Notes: generated by a model not told the origin, from the letters alone. A stretch of 64,000 nt of DNA from Isoetes taiwanensis (GCA_021234155.1 JAJEKV010000003.1:17590386-17654385); one strand, 5' to 3'. Counted from the first letter of the stretch, positions 45,701 through 58,899 are shown. Numbers and translations are program-made.

Positions 45701-47253
45701 ATCACATGATCCTCCATTCTCCCATGTACTTGAGCACTTCTTGTTCATTCCATCTTAGGGTGGTTTCCCATGGACAAAAACCTGGGGGTTTTCTTGATTT
45801 AAGGTTAGGCGCAAAGCTCCGACGTTTTCATGCGCATCTGACCTTGCTTAATTTAATAACTTCTTACCTTGCTTGATTTAGGTTTAGAACCCGATGTCCC
45901 ACCTCAGCTCTCAAGTCTTGGACCTAGTTTCCTCATTTGTGCCATTAGCGGCTCATATTATTCTAATTGTTTGTGCCAAGAATAATTCAGTCTCTTGATG
46001 AGAGAGGGATTAAAGCCTGCATTTTCATGGGAAATGCTCAAGTCTCAGACATCAACAAGACTAAGATTTTTCTCAACATTTCAGGTCCATGGAAAACCAC
46101 CCTTTCCCATGGTACTGCAGACCTGGAAATATATTCCAAGGTCAAAAACCTGAGCTCTCAGAAATGCATTAGGAATACTTTCAGTTCATGTCAGAAACCT
46201 GAGTTCTTCAAGATGAAGCAACCACGGGAACCTGCACACCAAAAATCTGGCCTCCAGAAAACCTTGAGGCTGGAAGCCCATGGGAAACTGCCCTTAGTCT
46301 TGCAGCAGGTATCCCATGCGCAAGTCTGAGACCTCACCACAACCGTAAAAAAAAATTAGTTTTCAGGTCCACAGCTTTGTTGTAGCAATGCATACAAGAA
46401 ATCTGGTTAGCTATGAAAGATGTTGCATGGAAGGGATATGAGACACCATTCTTGGCTGTCCCTAGTGATCTGCCCAGCATGGAGTTCGAATAGGGGCGAC
46501 CAAAGGCTAGCCAAGAAGGGATACTGGGACAATATTCTTTGCTGCTGTCCCTGCCCAGCAGGGAGCCCGGACCTGCAAAGGCTCCCATTGTCATGGCCCA
46601 TTGGGAAACCACCCTTATAGTCTTGCAGAGTTTCCATTTTCAGACCTCAGCCTGCTGCCAATAAAGTGCCTTGGCCACCTTGCTACCCACTGCTACTAAG
46701 TCACCACCAACCCAGGTTAAGCTGGTGCTTGTTGAACAAGGTCTCCGTGTGTACACCAGCTTATCTCTTATGCATGATCTTAAGAGGACATCCATATCAA
46801 ATAAGTCGAATTGAATTGATTAAATAAAACAGACCTCCATTCTGCCCACATGCTGCAAATAAAAACAAACCCCAATTCTGGCCACAATTGTGGCCATCCA
46901 TATGATTACTCTTTGAATTTGTACATTCTGTAAATATTCAGTTATGACAACGCTATTCAATACTATCAATACCAACAACATCCCTTCATATTTTGGGACA
47001 ATATCATACAAGAGCAATTACTGCTGATCTGCAGATGGAAGCTCTTATAATTATTAACTCTCATAGGAACAACTCGACCAGAGCAGGTTAACACTCAAAC
47101 ACTACAAGGTTATGAAATTCCGCGATGCTCTGGATACAAAATATAATGCATTGGCTTCTTTGAATAAATTATGACCCCAAAATAAGGTACCTGCAAAGGC
47201 AAAAAACAGGCAAGCCTCGTAACATGTAAATAACTTCCACTATACAGGATTTG
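42795..47253. other. Gene-free region downstream of the importin gene
   Basis: No gene is supported. Features seen: a short hairpin (tggtgttggt against accaacacca, 43413-43443), poly-T runs near 44650-44710 and a TATA-like 'ctctataaataggc' near 45209-45222. After the TATA come repeats of 'cctaacctaatcta', which together could be an LTR or MITE promoter. At 46030-46650 there are repeated phrases (gggaaacc..cccttagtcttgcag) on a 300-base spacing. Confidence 0.4.
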
Positions 47254-50200
47254 CTATCCTTGTCCAGCAGTAACAGCTGCAACAATGTCATGGTTTAACC
47301 CCTTCTCAGTTTCGAGCTCTTTCCTCCTCTCTTCAGCATGTTGTGCCAGGCCATGTGCCATGGCCTGATGTTGGAAGTCTAAGGTTCTTGTCAGTGCCTG
47401 TAACCTTATTGGGTCCGCAACAGAAAGACCTGAAAATGAAACCTTAAATATCAGAATAAAGTAGAATAATGCCAAACAGAACTTATTGACAAACAATTCC
47501 TCAAAAAGAAATTGCAGTAAAAACAACCAACCTTTCACAATATCTGCGAAAAATATAAAAGGATCGACACTGTCAATAGCAGCTTGAAATTCCTCATCAT
47601 CTGTAAAATCATCATCAGAGTCGTCATCTTCGTCCCTCGAATGAAATGCTCTGGCCTGGTACAGTATTTATGATATCAGATACTGAAGTATGCTATTATT
47701 ATAAAAACAATATTGACAGGCTTTGAAATGCATTGTGGACCTGAGCTGCTAACTTTTTAAGCTTTTGACTATCCAGTTCATCTCCATCTTCATCACCAAG
47801 CTCTTCATCATCCTCGCCTGAACCCCAACCATCCATCTCATCGCCATCATCATCATCCAAATCCTCTGCGCCTTTTGCGGATTCTATATTGACAAAAAAT
47901 TGTGGTTATGTTCTCCAATATTTTGAAAACAAACGAAAAGGATGGTAGAAACTAAGAAAACGGACCTGCAAGCTGTTCTTTGTATGCCACGAGCAGCTTT
48001 AAAATGGCTTTAAACACTTGGCCAAGACCTGATTGCAATTCTGATGGCATTGCTTCTGCTGGCAGAGGAAGCAAGGAGGCTAATCCCAATATACAAACTT
48101 TCTTATCATGCTCTCTGGAAGTCAAATACATGGCATTCTCAATATCAAAGAACGGAAAATACTCAAAAGCCACAATGATATCCAAAATAGGTAAGAACCT
48201 TCTAAAATGCTTTTGCTTTCCGCCCTTTTTCTCCTCATAGAGCATATGAAACCATGTCTGAAAAAACTCATTTGTGACACCCACCTTTTGTAGCACACTT
48301 AGACTTAAGGCAGCATTATAATATAGCGCATTTGCAACCTGAAGACATAACCAGTATATTGTATCATGTTTAATGTTTACACGGTTACGAGTTCAATTAA
48401 AAGCTTACCACTTCTACTAGAAGATCTTTAAGACTGCGCTTAGTAGTCCTCCTAAGGCGCTTGATGGTTATTGTTATATAGGGCTCTACCCACTGATCAA
48501 CGCGTCCTCTGCAATTCTGCAGGACAGCTTCAATGAGTTTTGGGGCAGATTCAATGTCTCCATCTTCCAGTTTGTCATCTGACATAACCTGTTTGCACAC
48601 CAACTGTTAACGTCCAACATCTAAACAAAAGTAGTTGCAACAAAGTATAGTAAACTAAGCAAGCTAAGATTTTACCGATGACAACACTTTGAACAAACTT
48701 CCTTGGTAGTCGGGATCTTTACATGTGAGAAAATGTTCAGTACTTCTAGAGACATAATTATCCAGTGGAACAAGTACATCTGCAACACATAGAGAAAATC
48801 AAAACTACAGTACAGAGACTAGGATATAACTGGAATTGATATGCAAAACACTACTTTCAAAATAGTCAATTGCCCACTCATCAATTGCCTCAACCATCAA
48901 CGGCCACAAGCTCCACATCTCCAAAGATATTGTAGGAGAATAGTAAGTCATATATGAAACTATCTCCAACACCTCCTCAAAGACATCTGTTTCAAATATT
49001 AGAACCATTACACATACAAAATAACTACCAATCAAATGCACTACAATAAGAAAAGAGAACACAAGGCCTGACCTTGGCCATCAGTTGTTAGCATCTTCCG
49101 CATTATAGGCAATAGTGTTGGCTCCATTTGGGGAAAAAGTTCAGGCAGCCCACTAACAGATTCCAGAATTGTTCCAATAGCGCGTAGACAACCAACTGCA
49201 GCGAGTGCCCCAGAATCATCATCGTCGTCATCTGTTTCAGAAGATTGCAGGCACTTCCAAAATGCTGCTGCCTGAAGTGTCAAATCATTTTAGTATATAA
49301 TTGACCACCAAGGATCAAAAGAACAAAAAGGCCACGAATTTAGTACCAGGTTCTGACAGAGACCAAGGGCATAGGGTGCCATTTCTTCACCAAATTTGTC
49401 AACAATTGTTTCCAAAGTAAAGACCAGGTCTTCATTTTCAACTTCGTTCATCAGCTTGAAAAATTCTAGTCATTCAAAGAAGTTAATATATATACAAAGA
49501 CAATTGATGTGCAGGAAATTTTGAAAAATAAAATTTCTAAATTGAGGCATCCAACCAGAATATATCAGAGATTACAAAAATAAAGTTTAACCATTTAACA
49601 AGTCCTAATCCCATTCTTCTAAACCAAACCCAGCCATATTCCTCAAGAAAGATGCATGGAACAGAAAGGGAAAAAAGGGAAACGCACACTTACCATCCAA
49701 TAATTGGGGTAGAATTGGCCGTATCTCATCAAGATCTGGAATGATTAGAGGTCAGAAAGTAACAAAGAATCTCCAAACACTTCCATTAACAGATTAGTTA
49801 GCATGCGACATGAGAACCATCCAACCAAAACCAAAATTGCTATAGCAATCTTTTCTGTTTGATGCATTTTATATCCTGCTAAAACTACACAAGCTTTGTT
49901 CCATTGCAAATCTTGGAAGGATCCACAACTCCAAAAGCGCGCATCACACTTTTCCATTGGTTAAGCGTTTTTTTCTGCCATTACTAAGAGCCAGTTGGTC
50001 ATACTTAGACACCCTAATCATGCACAAAACCTTCTCGCCCACTAGCGACTCTGTTAAGTACCTTACAAGCCTGAGGAGATACTGTGAGTGTGTATATTAG
50101 AATAGTGGGAAAAGGAATTGAGCATACAATGATCTTAAATGACATTTAATCTGAGAAAGTCAAAATTTCTCAAAAGCATAAAGATGTGGTTGCGGAAGAT

Positions 50201-53200
50201 TATGGCACTAAATGTACAATGATCTCATCCTAAAGGCCAGTTGGTCTAATAAGCAGCATCAAAGCGACTCTGAAACAGAAGCATCAATGACCTTCAAGAA
50301 AAGGTCAGCCAGATTTGTACAGAATTTTCCTTCGCATTGGTAATGATAGAACTCTCTCCAATGTTGTTTTGGGAAGAAAAAAGCTCCACAACTATATGGA
50401 AATTAATGCAAGGTGTATTTGGACGTATAAGTGAAATGCACAGGTATCATTCCAATGTGACCTAACAGCAAGACAATCCATATTGCAAATTATGCTAGAA
50501 TGTGGTTGAGAGTCATTTCTAGTAATCAGGGATTGAAATGTATTTACTTTTAGCAAAAGAACAGGGACCACTTGCCGGAACAGAGATGGAAACTAGTATT
50601 TCACCCTCAAATTTAGCTATAGAATTTCAAAAATATAAGACAAACCTACCTTTACAAGCTTCAACAAATGTTCTAAGGGCTACCACAGAATCTACACGGA
50701 CAGGAAGTTCAGGATCCTTCAAGGCTGCAACAATGCTTCGCAAAGCTGTGCTAAAGTTCCTCTGTTCAGTGAATGAAATATTTGCATATTGCCCTGCGAC
50801 CCATGCTGCCTACAGGGAGATGATCTAAATTAGCAAGAATTCTGTTTCACATACAATCTAAAATTCTAATCATTGTACCTTTGCCCTAAGGTGGCCCATA
50901 GGGCTAGAAAACTCAGGAAAAACATGTTGGACCAGCATTTGTTCTAGTTGAGACTTATAAGGCTCAGTTTGCTTTAGTTTATCATTTAGCGCACCAACAG
51001 CTAAAAGGGCACCATCTTTTTGCCTGTAAGGCTTTTGATTTAATGGTGCCTCATCATATCTGGCCAAACGAAACAAACATTAGAAATGTGTAATCAATAT
51101 TATTATCAATATAATTAATATTCTCTAACACCTACCTCCTAAAGATCTCCACAATAAAGTGGAGGTATTTCTGCAAGTTCTCCTTTCCTCGCTTTCGAAC
51201 AAGCTCTGAAATGAAATTGATAGCAGCTGTGCGCGGGCTGTACATGTCCTCAATTATATCTTTTCCCATGTGAACAGACAACACGGGATCAACATGACAC
51301 ACGTGCTAGCCTCCACGACAAATCAAATTCACATGGAACGTAAGATAGTTCACTTACCATATCCCTTTCTTACATATTCATGCGGATCTTCACGCCATAA
51401 TTGCTCATCAATGTCATTGAAACACATGAGTGGGAAGATTATATCAAAAACCACCACATCAAGCTGAGGTTTCAACCTCTCATACGTCTCAGATTTTAAG
51501 ATGCTGCAGAACATCCAACCATACATGAGCAGTGCATGAAAATACGATGGGAGAAAAAGTGAGAGATGAGAAAGTGTGAGTAAACAACCACTCAAATTAG
51601 AAATAGGAATGGCAGAGTCATTCATCCCAACCTTTATAACAGAAGCATGCATTGAGCAACATCTTGCATAAGAATCTACAACTAGAGTAAGCAATCTACC
51701 TGGTAGTGAGATACTGAAGTGCCAAGTTGACAACTCTATCTGGCAAGTAACCCCCCTGTTGTACAACTCTAAGAAGAGCCATGTATGAGTCCAAAAATCT
51801 CCCAGCAAATTGTTTAGCAAACATGGAAGCAAACTCCTTATTTTCAGGTTTTGCCATTTTAGGATCACCAAATCTGAATAACAAACGTTATAAATATGTC
51901 ATCCTTCTACATACCCATTAATTATAAAATACACATGCACGCACGCGCAACATGCCTGTTGTACAACCGGTTCACAATATGTAAAGTCCACTTTTTGACC
52001 TTCCACCATCCCCATAATTTGCGCTGCTCTAAGTCAGCCGGCTGACCTTCTGGAGGGACTGGTCTCTCTAATAGATTGTGAAAGCATGCCATCCAGGCAG
52101 TAAAAATAACAGGATCTTGCAGCATTTTGGGGATCTCGAGCTTCAAAACATAGGATTGTCCAGTCAGTAAACAAAGCAACCTAAAAATGTAAAAGGGTTT
52201 ACTCCATACATATGATGAGGACCAGAAAATCTTGCAAATCAGCTTAATGAGATCAGCAATCTCAATTGAGGGGTTTGGCAATGCCAAAAGATACTTAAAG
52301 ATCTCGAGCAATATAGGGAAGGTAGTGTCTATAACAGGATGCACGGGAAATCTTTCCTCCTCATCCTTAAATCTGAAATCAAAACAGTTTGCCATTAACC
52401 AAGTTTCTAACAAATTATGCCTACTTTAAATGTGGCGTCCATGCTTGCCACCATAGCTTTGTTGGGGTTAGAATCATAGAATCATATTGGTTGCAAATTA
52501 TAAAAGAGCAATAGCCAAAATCTAGAAAAAACTGTAAGAAATGCTGCAGAAACATATTAATGGTGAAATAAAGGAAGCAATAGCTAAAATATAGAGCAGA
52601 GAATAAAGGTAGAAATACAGCAGAATCGGGATGTCATATACTTCTATAACAAACACATCAGACGCATGCTCTTACACAGCTAGGAAGGTAATGTGCCAAA
52701 CAAATTATCTTACTCATATTTCCTCGTTAAAATTCGCAATGCAAAAAGAGCGCCATATACTCGCTGCTGGTCTTGTGCCTTTAGATTAGCATCTATGCCA
52801 GAAAGTAGGCCATGCCACCGTTCAGGATAATCCACATGTATAATAGTCTTCATGCACTCCCCAAGCTGAACCCTATACAACAAATCTTGTAGAGCTTACA
52901 CTGACGACTGATTACTACAACTGCACATGATAAGATAGACTCACCTTATCAATGGAGGAGCATGAACAATAGCTTCTAATATGTTGTCTCGCACGGTAGT
53001 TTTATCATCCTCAGATAACTTAGATGGTGGAACTAGTAATTCCAGAACAATATTGGCTAAGCAACACAGCTGCTTCAATGTAAAAGAGGTAATGACACCT
53101 ACCATTTTCGCGACTGCTCCAGCCCTTAGCAATAAGGTTCTTGAAGTGGATACTCGCAACTTGGCGGACGGATGGTTCAAAATGCTGTGTGACTATAACT

Positions 53201-53684
53201 TGTAATAGCCCAACCAAATGTCCTTTGGCATACTGAAACTGAGAGAGAAAGCGACAGAATTAGACTATAACTGTAAGGAAACAAAAAGACTTATAAGAAA
53301 GAAACGTCCAACACCAATTGCCACCCCGAGACTAATTTTACAACAGAAATCAATGACATGATTTGCAAAAAAGAGCTCTAAAATTGTGAAGGTGGGAATT
53401 AGCAGTGATTTGCTTGAACGCAGGCACAAACTGGCAGTAAAGGAACAATACAAATCAATGAACTTTCTTCTTGGAAGTTCAAATCCTGCCAAGGAAGTTA
53501 TCTGATTATCAATTTTACAATCTCCTTCCAGCAACTGTTGATGCTCAAACAATCAACAAATGAAAATCAGATACATTAGAAATCCGCATCTAACCTGATT
53601 AAGACGATCTTCACCAGCATTCCTTTGCTCGGGATTAGTGCTTAAAGCAAGCTGCAACACGGAAACTAGAGAAGACAGATCCAT
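47254..53684 (-). CDS. SAD2: Importin-beta family nuclear transport receptor, importin-7/8 / SAD2 type
   Basis: Twenty-two exons join in frame to 1037 codons: 53595-53684, 53103-53238, 52945-53032, 52714-52872, 52210-52372, 51956-52140, 51700-51873, 51358-51503, 51136-51259, 50879-51059, 50650-50809, 49694-49735, 49347-49465, 49073-49271, 48855-48986, 48676-48779, 48409-48588, 48199-48338, 47966-48114, 47741-47883, 47532-47655, 47254-47429. The start [14 protein letters not shown] and length fit plant SAD2. The N-terminal importin domain ([17 protein letters not shown]) binds Ran-GTP; HEAT repeats follow ([63 protein letters not shown]). An acidic stretch (about residues 895-975) precedes the tail [20 protein letters not shown]. 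The protein carries cargo through nuclear pores; Arabidopsis SAD2 affects ABA, UV-B and trichome responses. Introns are GT-AG except intron 6 (GC-AG). The exon 3 acceptor has an alternative 24 bases upstream. Confidence 0.93.
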
Positions 53685-54639
53685 TCTTATAACAGCATGC
53701 AAATCACTACTTCGCTTGATAGATACGGCTCTAATAAACAGCAAAACGACCTCGTTTAACGTTCAACCTCAGCCCCAATCGAAGTCGATAAAAATGCTCG
53801 AATTGCAAGGTGCAAATGAGGCCGATAAAATGAGGGACGGTAAGTTTGGAAGAAATGAATAGGGTGATGTTCGCCCCGCCCCAACACTATGAACGGCGGC
53901 CGCTTGCTCTGTGCTGCTGCTGCTACTGGGGCTTAACCCTCGTTCAGATACAGGGGTTACTTAACAGTCGATGTGAAATTACCCATAGTTTGCACTGCAA
54001 ATTTAGACACCTTAATTTTGACACTATCGTCTTCGGTCTTAAAAATTGCCCTATAAAAGGAGTTCCAAAACCTATAATTAGAGTTGGGAACATAGTATAG
54101 ATGTTTTCGTTTAAAATGTGACTTTTGATGCTTGTGACATTTCATCTTACTTGCATGTGCCTATTTATATGAGATTGTTCTGGATGCAGTTGTGTCGTTT
54201 GTTTGCAGCATTGGAGGAGGTTGTCTCCCATATGGAGTGCGAGGAGGTCAAGGTCAGCACTACTGAGCGCCAGCATATGCGAGCGCACATGAATTTGGCC
54301 CGGGCTCTTTTGTTGAGGGAATTGCGGTAGATTGATAGTATGGCGAGGCGCCACAATGTTGTCATGAATAATAACTAGATCTTGGTATGTTTATTTGAAT
54401 TCATGACTTGCTTTCTTCTTGCTTGCAAGTTTGGTGCATGATGGAAAAGCTTAAAAAATATAAAAATGTATGTGAAAATTGTATTTGGTTTGTATGACAA
54501 AAAAAGAGTGATCTCTGATTGATGAAAACCAGAAATCAGAATTGAGTGATTTTATGTTTTGCAACGCTTCTTTGTGGAAGAAAGACTTGGAAAACTGAAA
54601 AAATAAGGGGATAATGAATGTGTGATTGCATATGCATAT
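53685..54639. other. Upstream region of the importin gene, no second gene seen
   Basis: The first 150 bases upstream of the ATG would hold the importin 5' UTR and promoter; no clear TATA box stands out. A 70-codon plus frame (54118-54330) ends in ERQHMRAHMNLARALLLREL and follows a 'tttgcag' acceptor-like site. It could be an exon fragment of an unknown gene or element, but nothing else supports it. Confidence 0.35.
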
Positions 54640-54654
54640 GCATGGGAATAGCCT

Positions 54655-54725
54655 CTGCCCTTTAAGGGCAGGCAGGCTGCTTGGAGTTGCGGATTGTGCA
54701 AGGGGTTCGAATCCCCCAGCCTGTT
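54655..54725 (+). repeat. tRNA-like sequence, probable SINE head or tRNA relic
   Basis: A perfect pol III B box (ggttcgaatcc within aggggttcgaatccccc, about 54698-54715) and a 7-bp acceptor-like pair (caggctg and cagcctg) are present. Only about 22 bases separate the acceptor 5' arm from the T arm, too few for D and anticodon arms. A 17-base hairpin (ctgccctttaagggcag) lies just upstream. It is not a working tRNA gene. Confidence 0.35.
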
Positions 54726-55045
54726 TCTTCATTGTATTTGTAGGTGGTGGCACATTTGCATTGGTAGCTCGGCTTCACAAGTATGGAAGAGTGTCAAGCA
54801 GTTTGGTAGGCGGAGGCAGAACACAGTTTCGTGTGTGTTTGTTGTGTGCATGCCTTGTGATCTTGAAACTTATGGCTCAAGTTGGACGATGCTAAATAGC
54901 ATCCTTATCTTTTCAATGCTTTCTATCAAAAAATTAAAGTCTGATTTAAGGTTGTTTTTATTCTAGAGTCAACATAGAATTGGAGTTATTTCCAATGCTT
55001 GTCAAACCCCCCAAAATTAGTTCCATCGAAGCGTTTGACCCCATC

Positions 55046-55235
55046 TGACGCTTAGGTGTGGGGCTCTGATATATTATGGCTGATGGGAGCTCTGGTGGAT
55101 TCCCAACCTTAGGATCTGGGAATATACCCATGGATATACCCTTTGGATTCCCAACCTTAGGATCTGGGAATATACCCATGGATATACCCTTTGGGAGCAT
55201 CAAAGCCCTACATCTAAGCGTCGGCTGGGATCGCG
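55046..55235. repeat. Inverted repeat enclosing a 48-bp exact tandem duplication
   Basis: The outer arms ('tctgacgcttaggtgtggggctctga' and its approximate reverse complement near 55207-55233) flank two copies of a 48-base unit. The copies start at 55098 and 55146 and end at 55193. They are identical, so the duplication is recent. Confidence 0.75.
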
Positions 55236-55239
55236 TGGC

Positions 55240-55812
55240 TGGTAATACTTGGATGGCGATACTTACTTAAAGTGTTGCCCACGGTGATGCCCTAGGATAT
55301 CGGGTTCTAAAGTTGAGATTATACCATACCCTATGAAATGATCATCTACTACAAAAGTTTTGCTCAACGAAAGCGAGGGAAGTCGGAAGAGACCTTGCAA
55401 TGTGCCTCAAGTTAAGCGTGCCTTGGTTGGAACAGATCTAGAATGAGGGACTTCCCTTAGGGCTTTGTGAGTGAGTTGTAAAATTTTCGTCTGAGCTCAG
55501 TTTATCCACTAGTTGTGGGGATTTTCATCTTCTATCTTGTGCTAGGGTAAGTTAACTAGTCTAAAGGCTAGGCTAGACTAAACTAGACTAGTCTAGTAAA
55601 ATAGTATTTTTTTCAAATAGCGCGAGGCTGGTGACACCTAGATGCCAGCATAAAAGTGTTGCTCCCTGTGATGCCTTAGGATCCTGACTTTCTAAGGTGA
55701 GATTATATACTAGCATGTACTACATAAGTTTTGCCCAACGAAAGCGAGTTGATAGAGACCTCACAATGTGCCTCAATTTCAGTGCGTTTTGGCTGGAATA
55801 GAACAAGGATGA
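55240..55812. repeat. Diverged direct duplication, about 375-bp spacing
   Basis: Blocks at about 55240-55450 and 55625-55812 share ordered phrases: ggctggt..ac, agtgttgc, tgatgcc.taggat, gagattata, agttttgc.caacgaaagcgag and caatgtgcctca. They lie just 3' of the chromovirus fragment and may be its 3' untranslated region or LTR parts. Confidence 0.65.
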
Positions 55813-56740
55813 GTGACTTTTCGTTCTGCCAGACACGCTATTTCTTTGGGTGTGGCTAGGGCTTTTGTTAGTGGCGTCATGAACTTAGAATCCAAAATCT
55901 CTCGAACCTCAAACTCCTCATGATCATCAATTTCCACTGATGGAGGCAGCGAAGGAACACGATCTACGAGGAATTGAGTGGTAGGGCTCCAACAAAGAAA
56001 CATGCAATACAAATGTAGACGAAGATTTGGATGTAGCTCGAGTTGAAATGCCACATCGTTGATCTGAGCCATAATCTGGTAAGGACCAAGGCGACGTAGC
56101 CAAGCTTGTTGTAGAAATAGGAGGTAGAAAGATCCTTATGCAGAAACTAGACAAGGTCACCAACATGAAATGTAGGAGCTTCCTGCTAATATAAATCAGC
56201 ATAATGAATTGCCTTTGGCGAGACTAAGGGACCAATGAAGATGCCGACCAGAGTTCAGAAAGAATGGAGTCTGGCAGTGGAAGTGCGCACTAAGTTATTA
56301 TAGGCAAATTCAGCTAATGGAAAATAATTGACCCAATCGTCCTGCTGGTAACTGATAAAGCACCTCAAATATTGTTCCAAAGTTTGATTAGTGTGTTTTA
56401 CTTGCCCATTAATATGTAATATTCCAAAAGTCGCTTCAAAAAACCTGCGATGAATTGAGGTCCACAGTCACTGATAATAGTATCTTACAATCCATGAAGT
56501 CTGACTACTTCATGAAGAAGAAGATCAGTTGTTCCCTCGTTGGTGATGGTGACATTGCAAGGAATAAAATGAGCCATCTTAGAATGAACCATCTTAGAGA
56601 AGCGATCAACAATGAACCATGATGGCATCATGACTCCATGAGAATAGCAATTCAGGAATGAAATCCACAAAAGTACTCTTTCAAGGTCCTTCTGGAACAA
56701 GGAGTGGCTGAAGAAGACCATGAGAAGATGTCTCGGAACC
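55779..56740 (-). pseudogene. Chromovirus fragment C1: integrase to chromodomain start
   Basis: 56485-56721 carries integrase core text (FIVDRFSKMVHSKMAHFIPCN and LLLHEVVRLHGL). 55927-56202 and 55779-56072 carry the region after integrase (AQINDVAFQLELHP) and the entry to a chromodomain (DDHEEFEVREILDSK). Frames are broken throughout and RT is absent. The family differs from the 33-37 kb chromovirus. Confidence 0.75.
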
Positions 56741-57179
56741 TTCGCTCGGCAATAAATATGACAAGTTCAGATGGAAACTCTAGTGAACGAGATTGCGTTA
56801 AGTGTCGCGCATACATATAGGTTCTAAAATATTTTAGAACCTCTTAGAAATATTGCATATGAAGAAGACATAATATCTTCAATGAGTATTGGTAGTTCAC
56901 TTGCGAATTTGAGCCTAGCCTTGTGCAACTACCTTTTTGCATCCATGTGACAACCATATTTGTATATACGAATATAATTTATGTATGGTTGTCACACCAT
57001 CCTCCTTCTACGATGGCGCCGAGTCCTCAAAGTTGTAGCTAGATTACTTGGATTTGGTTTGTTCGAGTAGCATTGGTGGAACTTTGCAATCTTGTTAGGG
57101 ATGTCAGTCAGATTCTCGGCAGGTTCTCAGGTTCGATCACTTGGAGAATGTCCTTCCCAATTAGCAAAGTAACACGCCT

Positions 57180-57615
57180 GCCAAAGAAGACACTTGGAGC
57201 CCAAAATCTCGCGAGTCTCGAATTCCTCATGATCATCAATTTCCACTGGTGAAGGCAGCAGAGGAACACGATCCGGGAAGGGATTTGGCAATAAGGCTCT
57301 TACAAATAAACATTAAATATGTATGTAAACGAACAGTCGGAGCTAGCTCGAGTTGGAATGCCACGTCATTGATCTGAGCCATGGTCCGGTAAGGATCAAA
57401 GCGACCATATCCAAGGTTATTGCAATAATGGGAGGTAGGAAGATCCCTATGCAGAAGCCAGACAAGGTCACCAACATGAAATATAAGAGCTTCCTGCCAA
57501 TATAAATCAACATAATATCGATAATGTTCGAGAAGATGGTGCTGAAGATTAGATTGAAGAGCCTGGAGTTTCTCAAGTTGAGACTCAGCACTAGGATTGG
57601 CAGAGTCACCTTTAG
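57180..57615 (-). pseudogene. Chromovirus fragment C2, second copy of the post-integrase region
   Basis: It repeats the C1 text between integrase and chromodomain: 'gatctgagccat.gt.cggtaagga', 'cagacaaggtcaccaacatgaaat' and 'tcctcatgatcatcaatttccact'. It adds some upstream sequence missing from C1. The coding strand is minus and the frame is lost in several places. Confidence 0.65.
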
Positions 57616-57619
57616 CGAG

Positions 57620-58490
57620 ACTAAGAGACTAAATGCTAGTCAGAGTTTAGAAAGAATGGAATCTGGACAGTGGAAGCTGGTACTGATTATTATGGAAGTT
57701 GGGTCAAAATGGAACAACGTAGATCCATTAGGGCAAATCATTGGCTTCTATCCAATTGCTATATCGCAATGGGAACTAAAACATATCAGCAGATAAGTGT
57801 CATACCTGTGGGATTCTCGTGCAGTCCCAATTGGTGCAACCTCTACCTCGCATGGTTTGAGGTATGTTTTATTAAGAAACTTAGTTGGTCAAGGTAGATT
57901 CAATGATATCATTTCGTTCAAACATACATTCAGGTATATTGATGATCTTATTCGTATTAATTGTCCATTGATTAAAAAATTTCTTAAGGAATCGGCATTG
58001 GAGCATGATACTCATATCAGCATCTATGATATGAGTAAGCTTGGGATCAAAGAAGAAACTACTTTTCATGAAAGATATGGCTTTGATATAGCACAGAGCT
58101 GGAAGGTTAACTTTCTGGATTTAACTATTGAAATAGCCAACAACATCAGTGGTGTATATAGGACCACTAGATATGGTAAGAAGGATATTTTACCCGTCAA
58201 AGCTTTGAAATTCATGCATGCGGGCAGTTGTAGAACGTATCACCAAGCTCGGAATGTGATAGTATCATAGATCTTACGGTATATGTATGTAAATTCATGT
58301 CCATTCAAGGTTGCGGCTGATATAAAGGACATCATTAAGAGATTTATGGAGAATGGCTTTGATGTGCATGACCTCAAGAGAAAAGTTACTGAATACACTC
58401 ATGACAATGATTTTCTGGACTCAAGTTTGACACAACTATCCTCATACAGGAGATTAATGCTGACTTTTAAAAGGTACACTATAGTATAGA
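57620..58490 (+). pseudogene. Penelope-like reverse transcriptase fragment
   Basis: 57670-57897 ends in SCSPNWCNLYLAWFEVCFIKK, the block before the catalytic loop in Penelope-like RTs. After a frameshift near 57880-57900 the next frame reads FKHTFRYIDDLIRINCP (YIDD at 57935-57946, catalytic Asp pair). Then come KVNFLDLTIEIANNISGVYRTT and the characteristic downstream part ending SCRTYHQARNV. A stop at 58268 is followed by CPFKVAADIKDIIKRFMENGFDVHDLKRKV. The combination FRYIDD plus FLDL.IEI distinguishes it from LINE and LTR RTs. No GIY-YIG endonuclease or N-terminal half is seen, so this is a truncated, inactive copy. Confidence 0.65.
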
Positions 58491-58899
58491 AGTCTTCTAA
58501 GTTTTAATTTTGTTATGGGACTGTGAATACGTATAGGATAAGGGTTGGGCTCCAGATGTGAAGGTATGGGTCCACCCTATAACCACAGCCTTAATCATAG
58601 GGTCGAACTTATCCTACAGTTGGAGGTAGGCTTTTTTTATGTTTGTCTAAGTGTTTGTATATTAAACACTAAGATATAGGCTATCCATGTACTCACACAT
58701 TAGAGCACTATTATACTATTAGAACATATTATTGCAGAGTGACACTTACACTTATGATGAATAGATTAAGAATATGAAAGATTATCATGGCGTATCGGCA
58801 CTGAACGGTAGTGATATATATTTTAGTGGCATTTCCACTACTGTATAGCCATAACGGATTCACTCCACTATGCACATATGGTGTATGGTGTATAGTGTA

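Noticed and set aside
46334-46637. Overlapping frames on both strands downstream of the importin gene
   Set aside because: No motif, no splice context, and low-level repeats explain the open frames.
54655-54725. Functional tRNA gene
   Set aside because: There is no room for D and anticodon arms between the acceptor-like and T-arm sequences.
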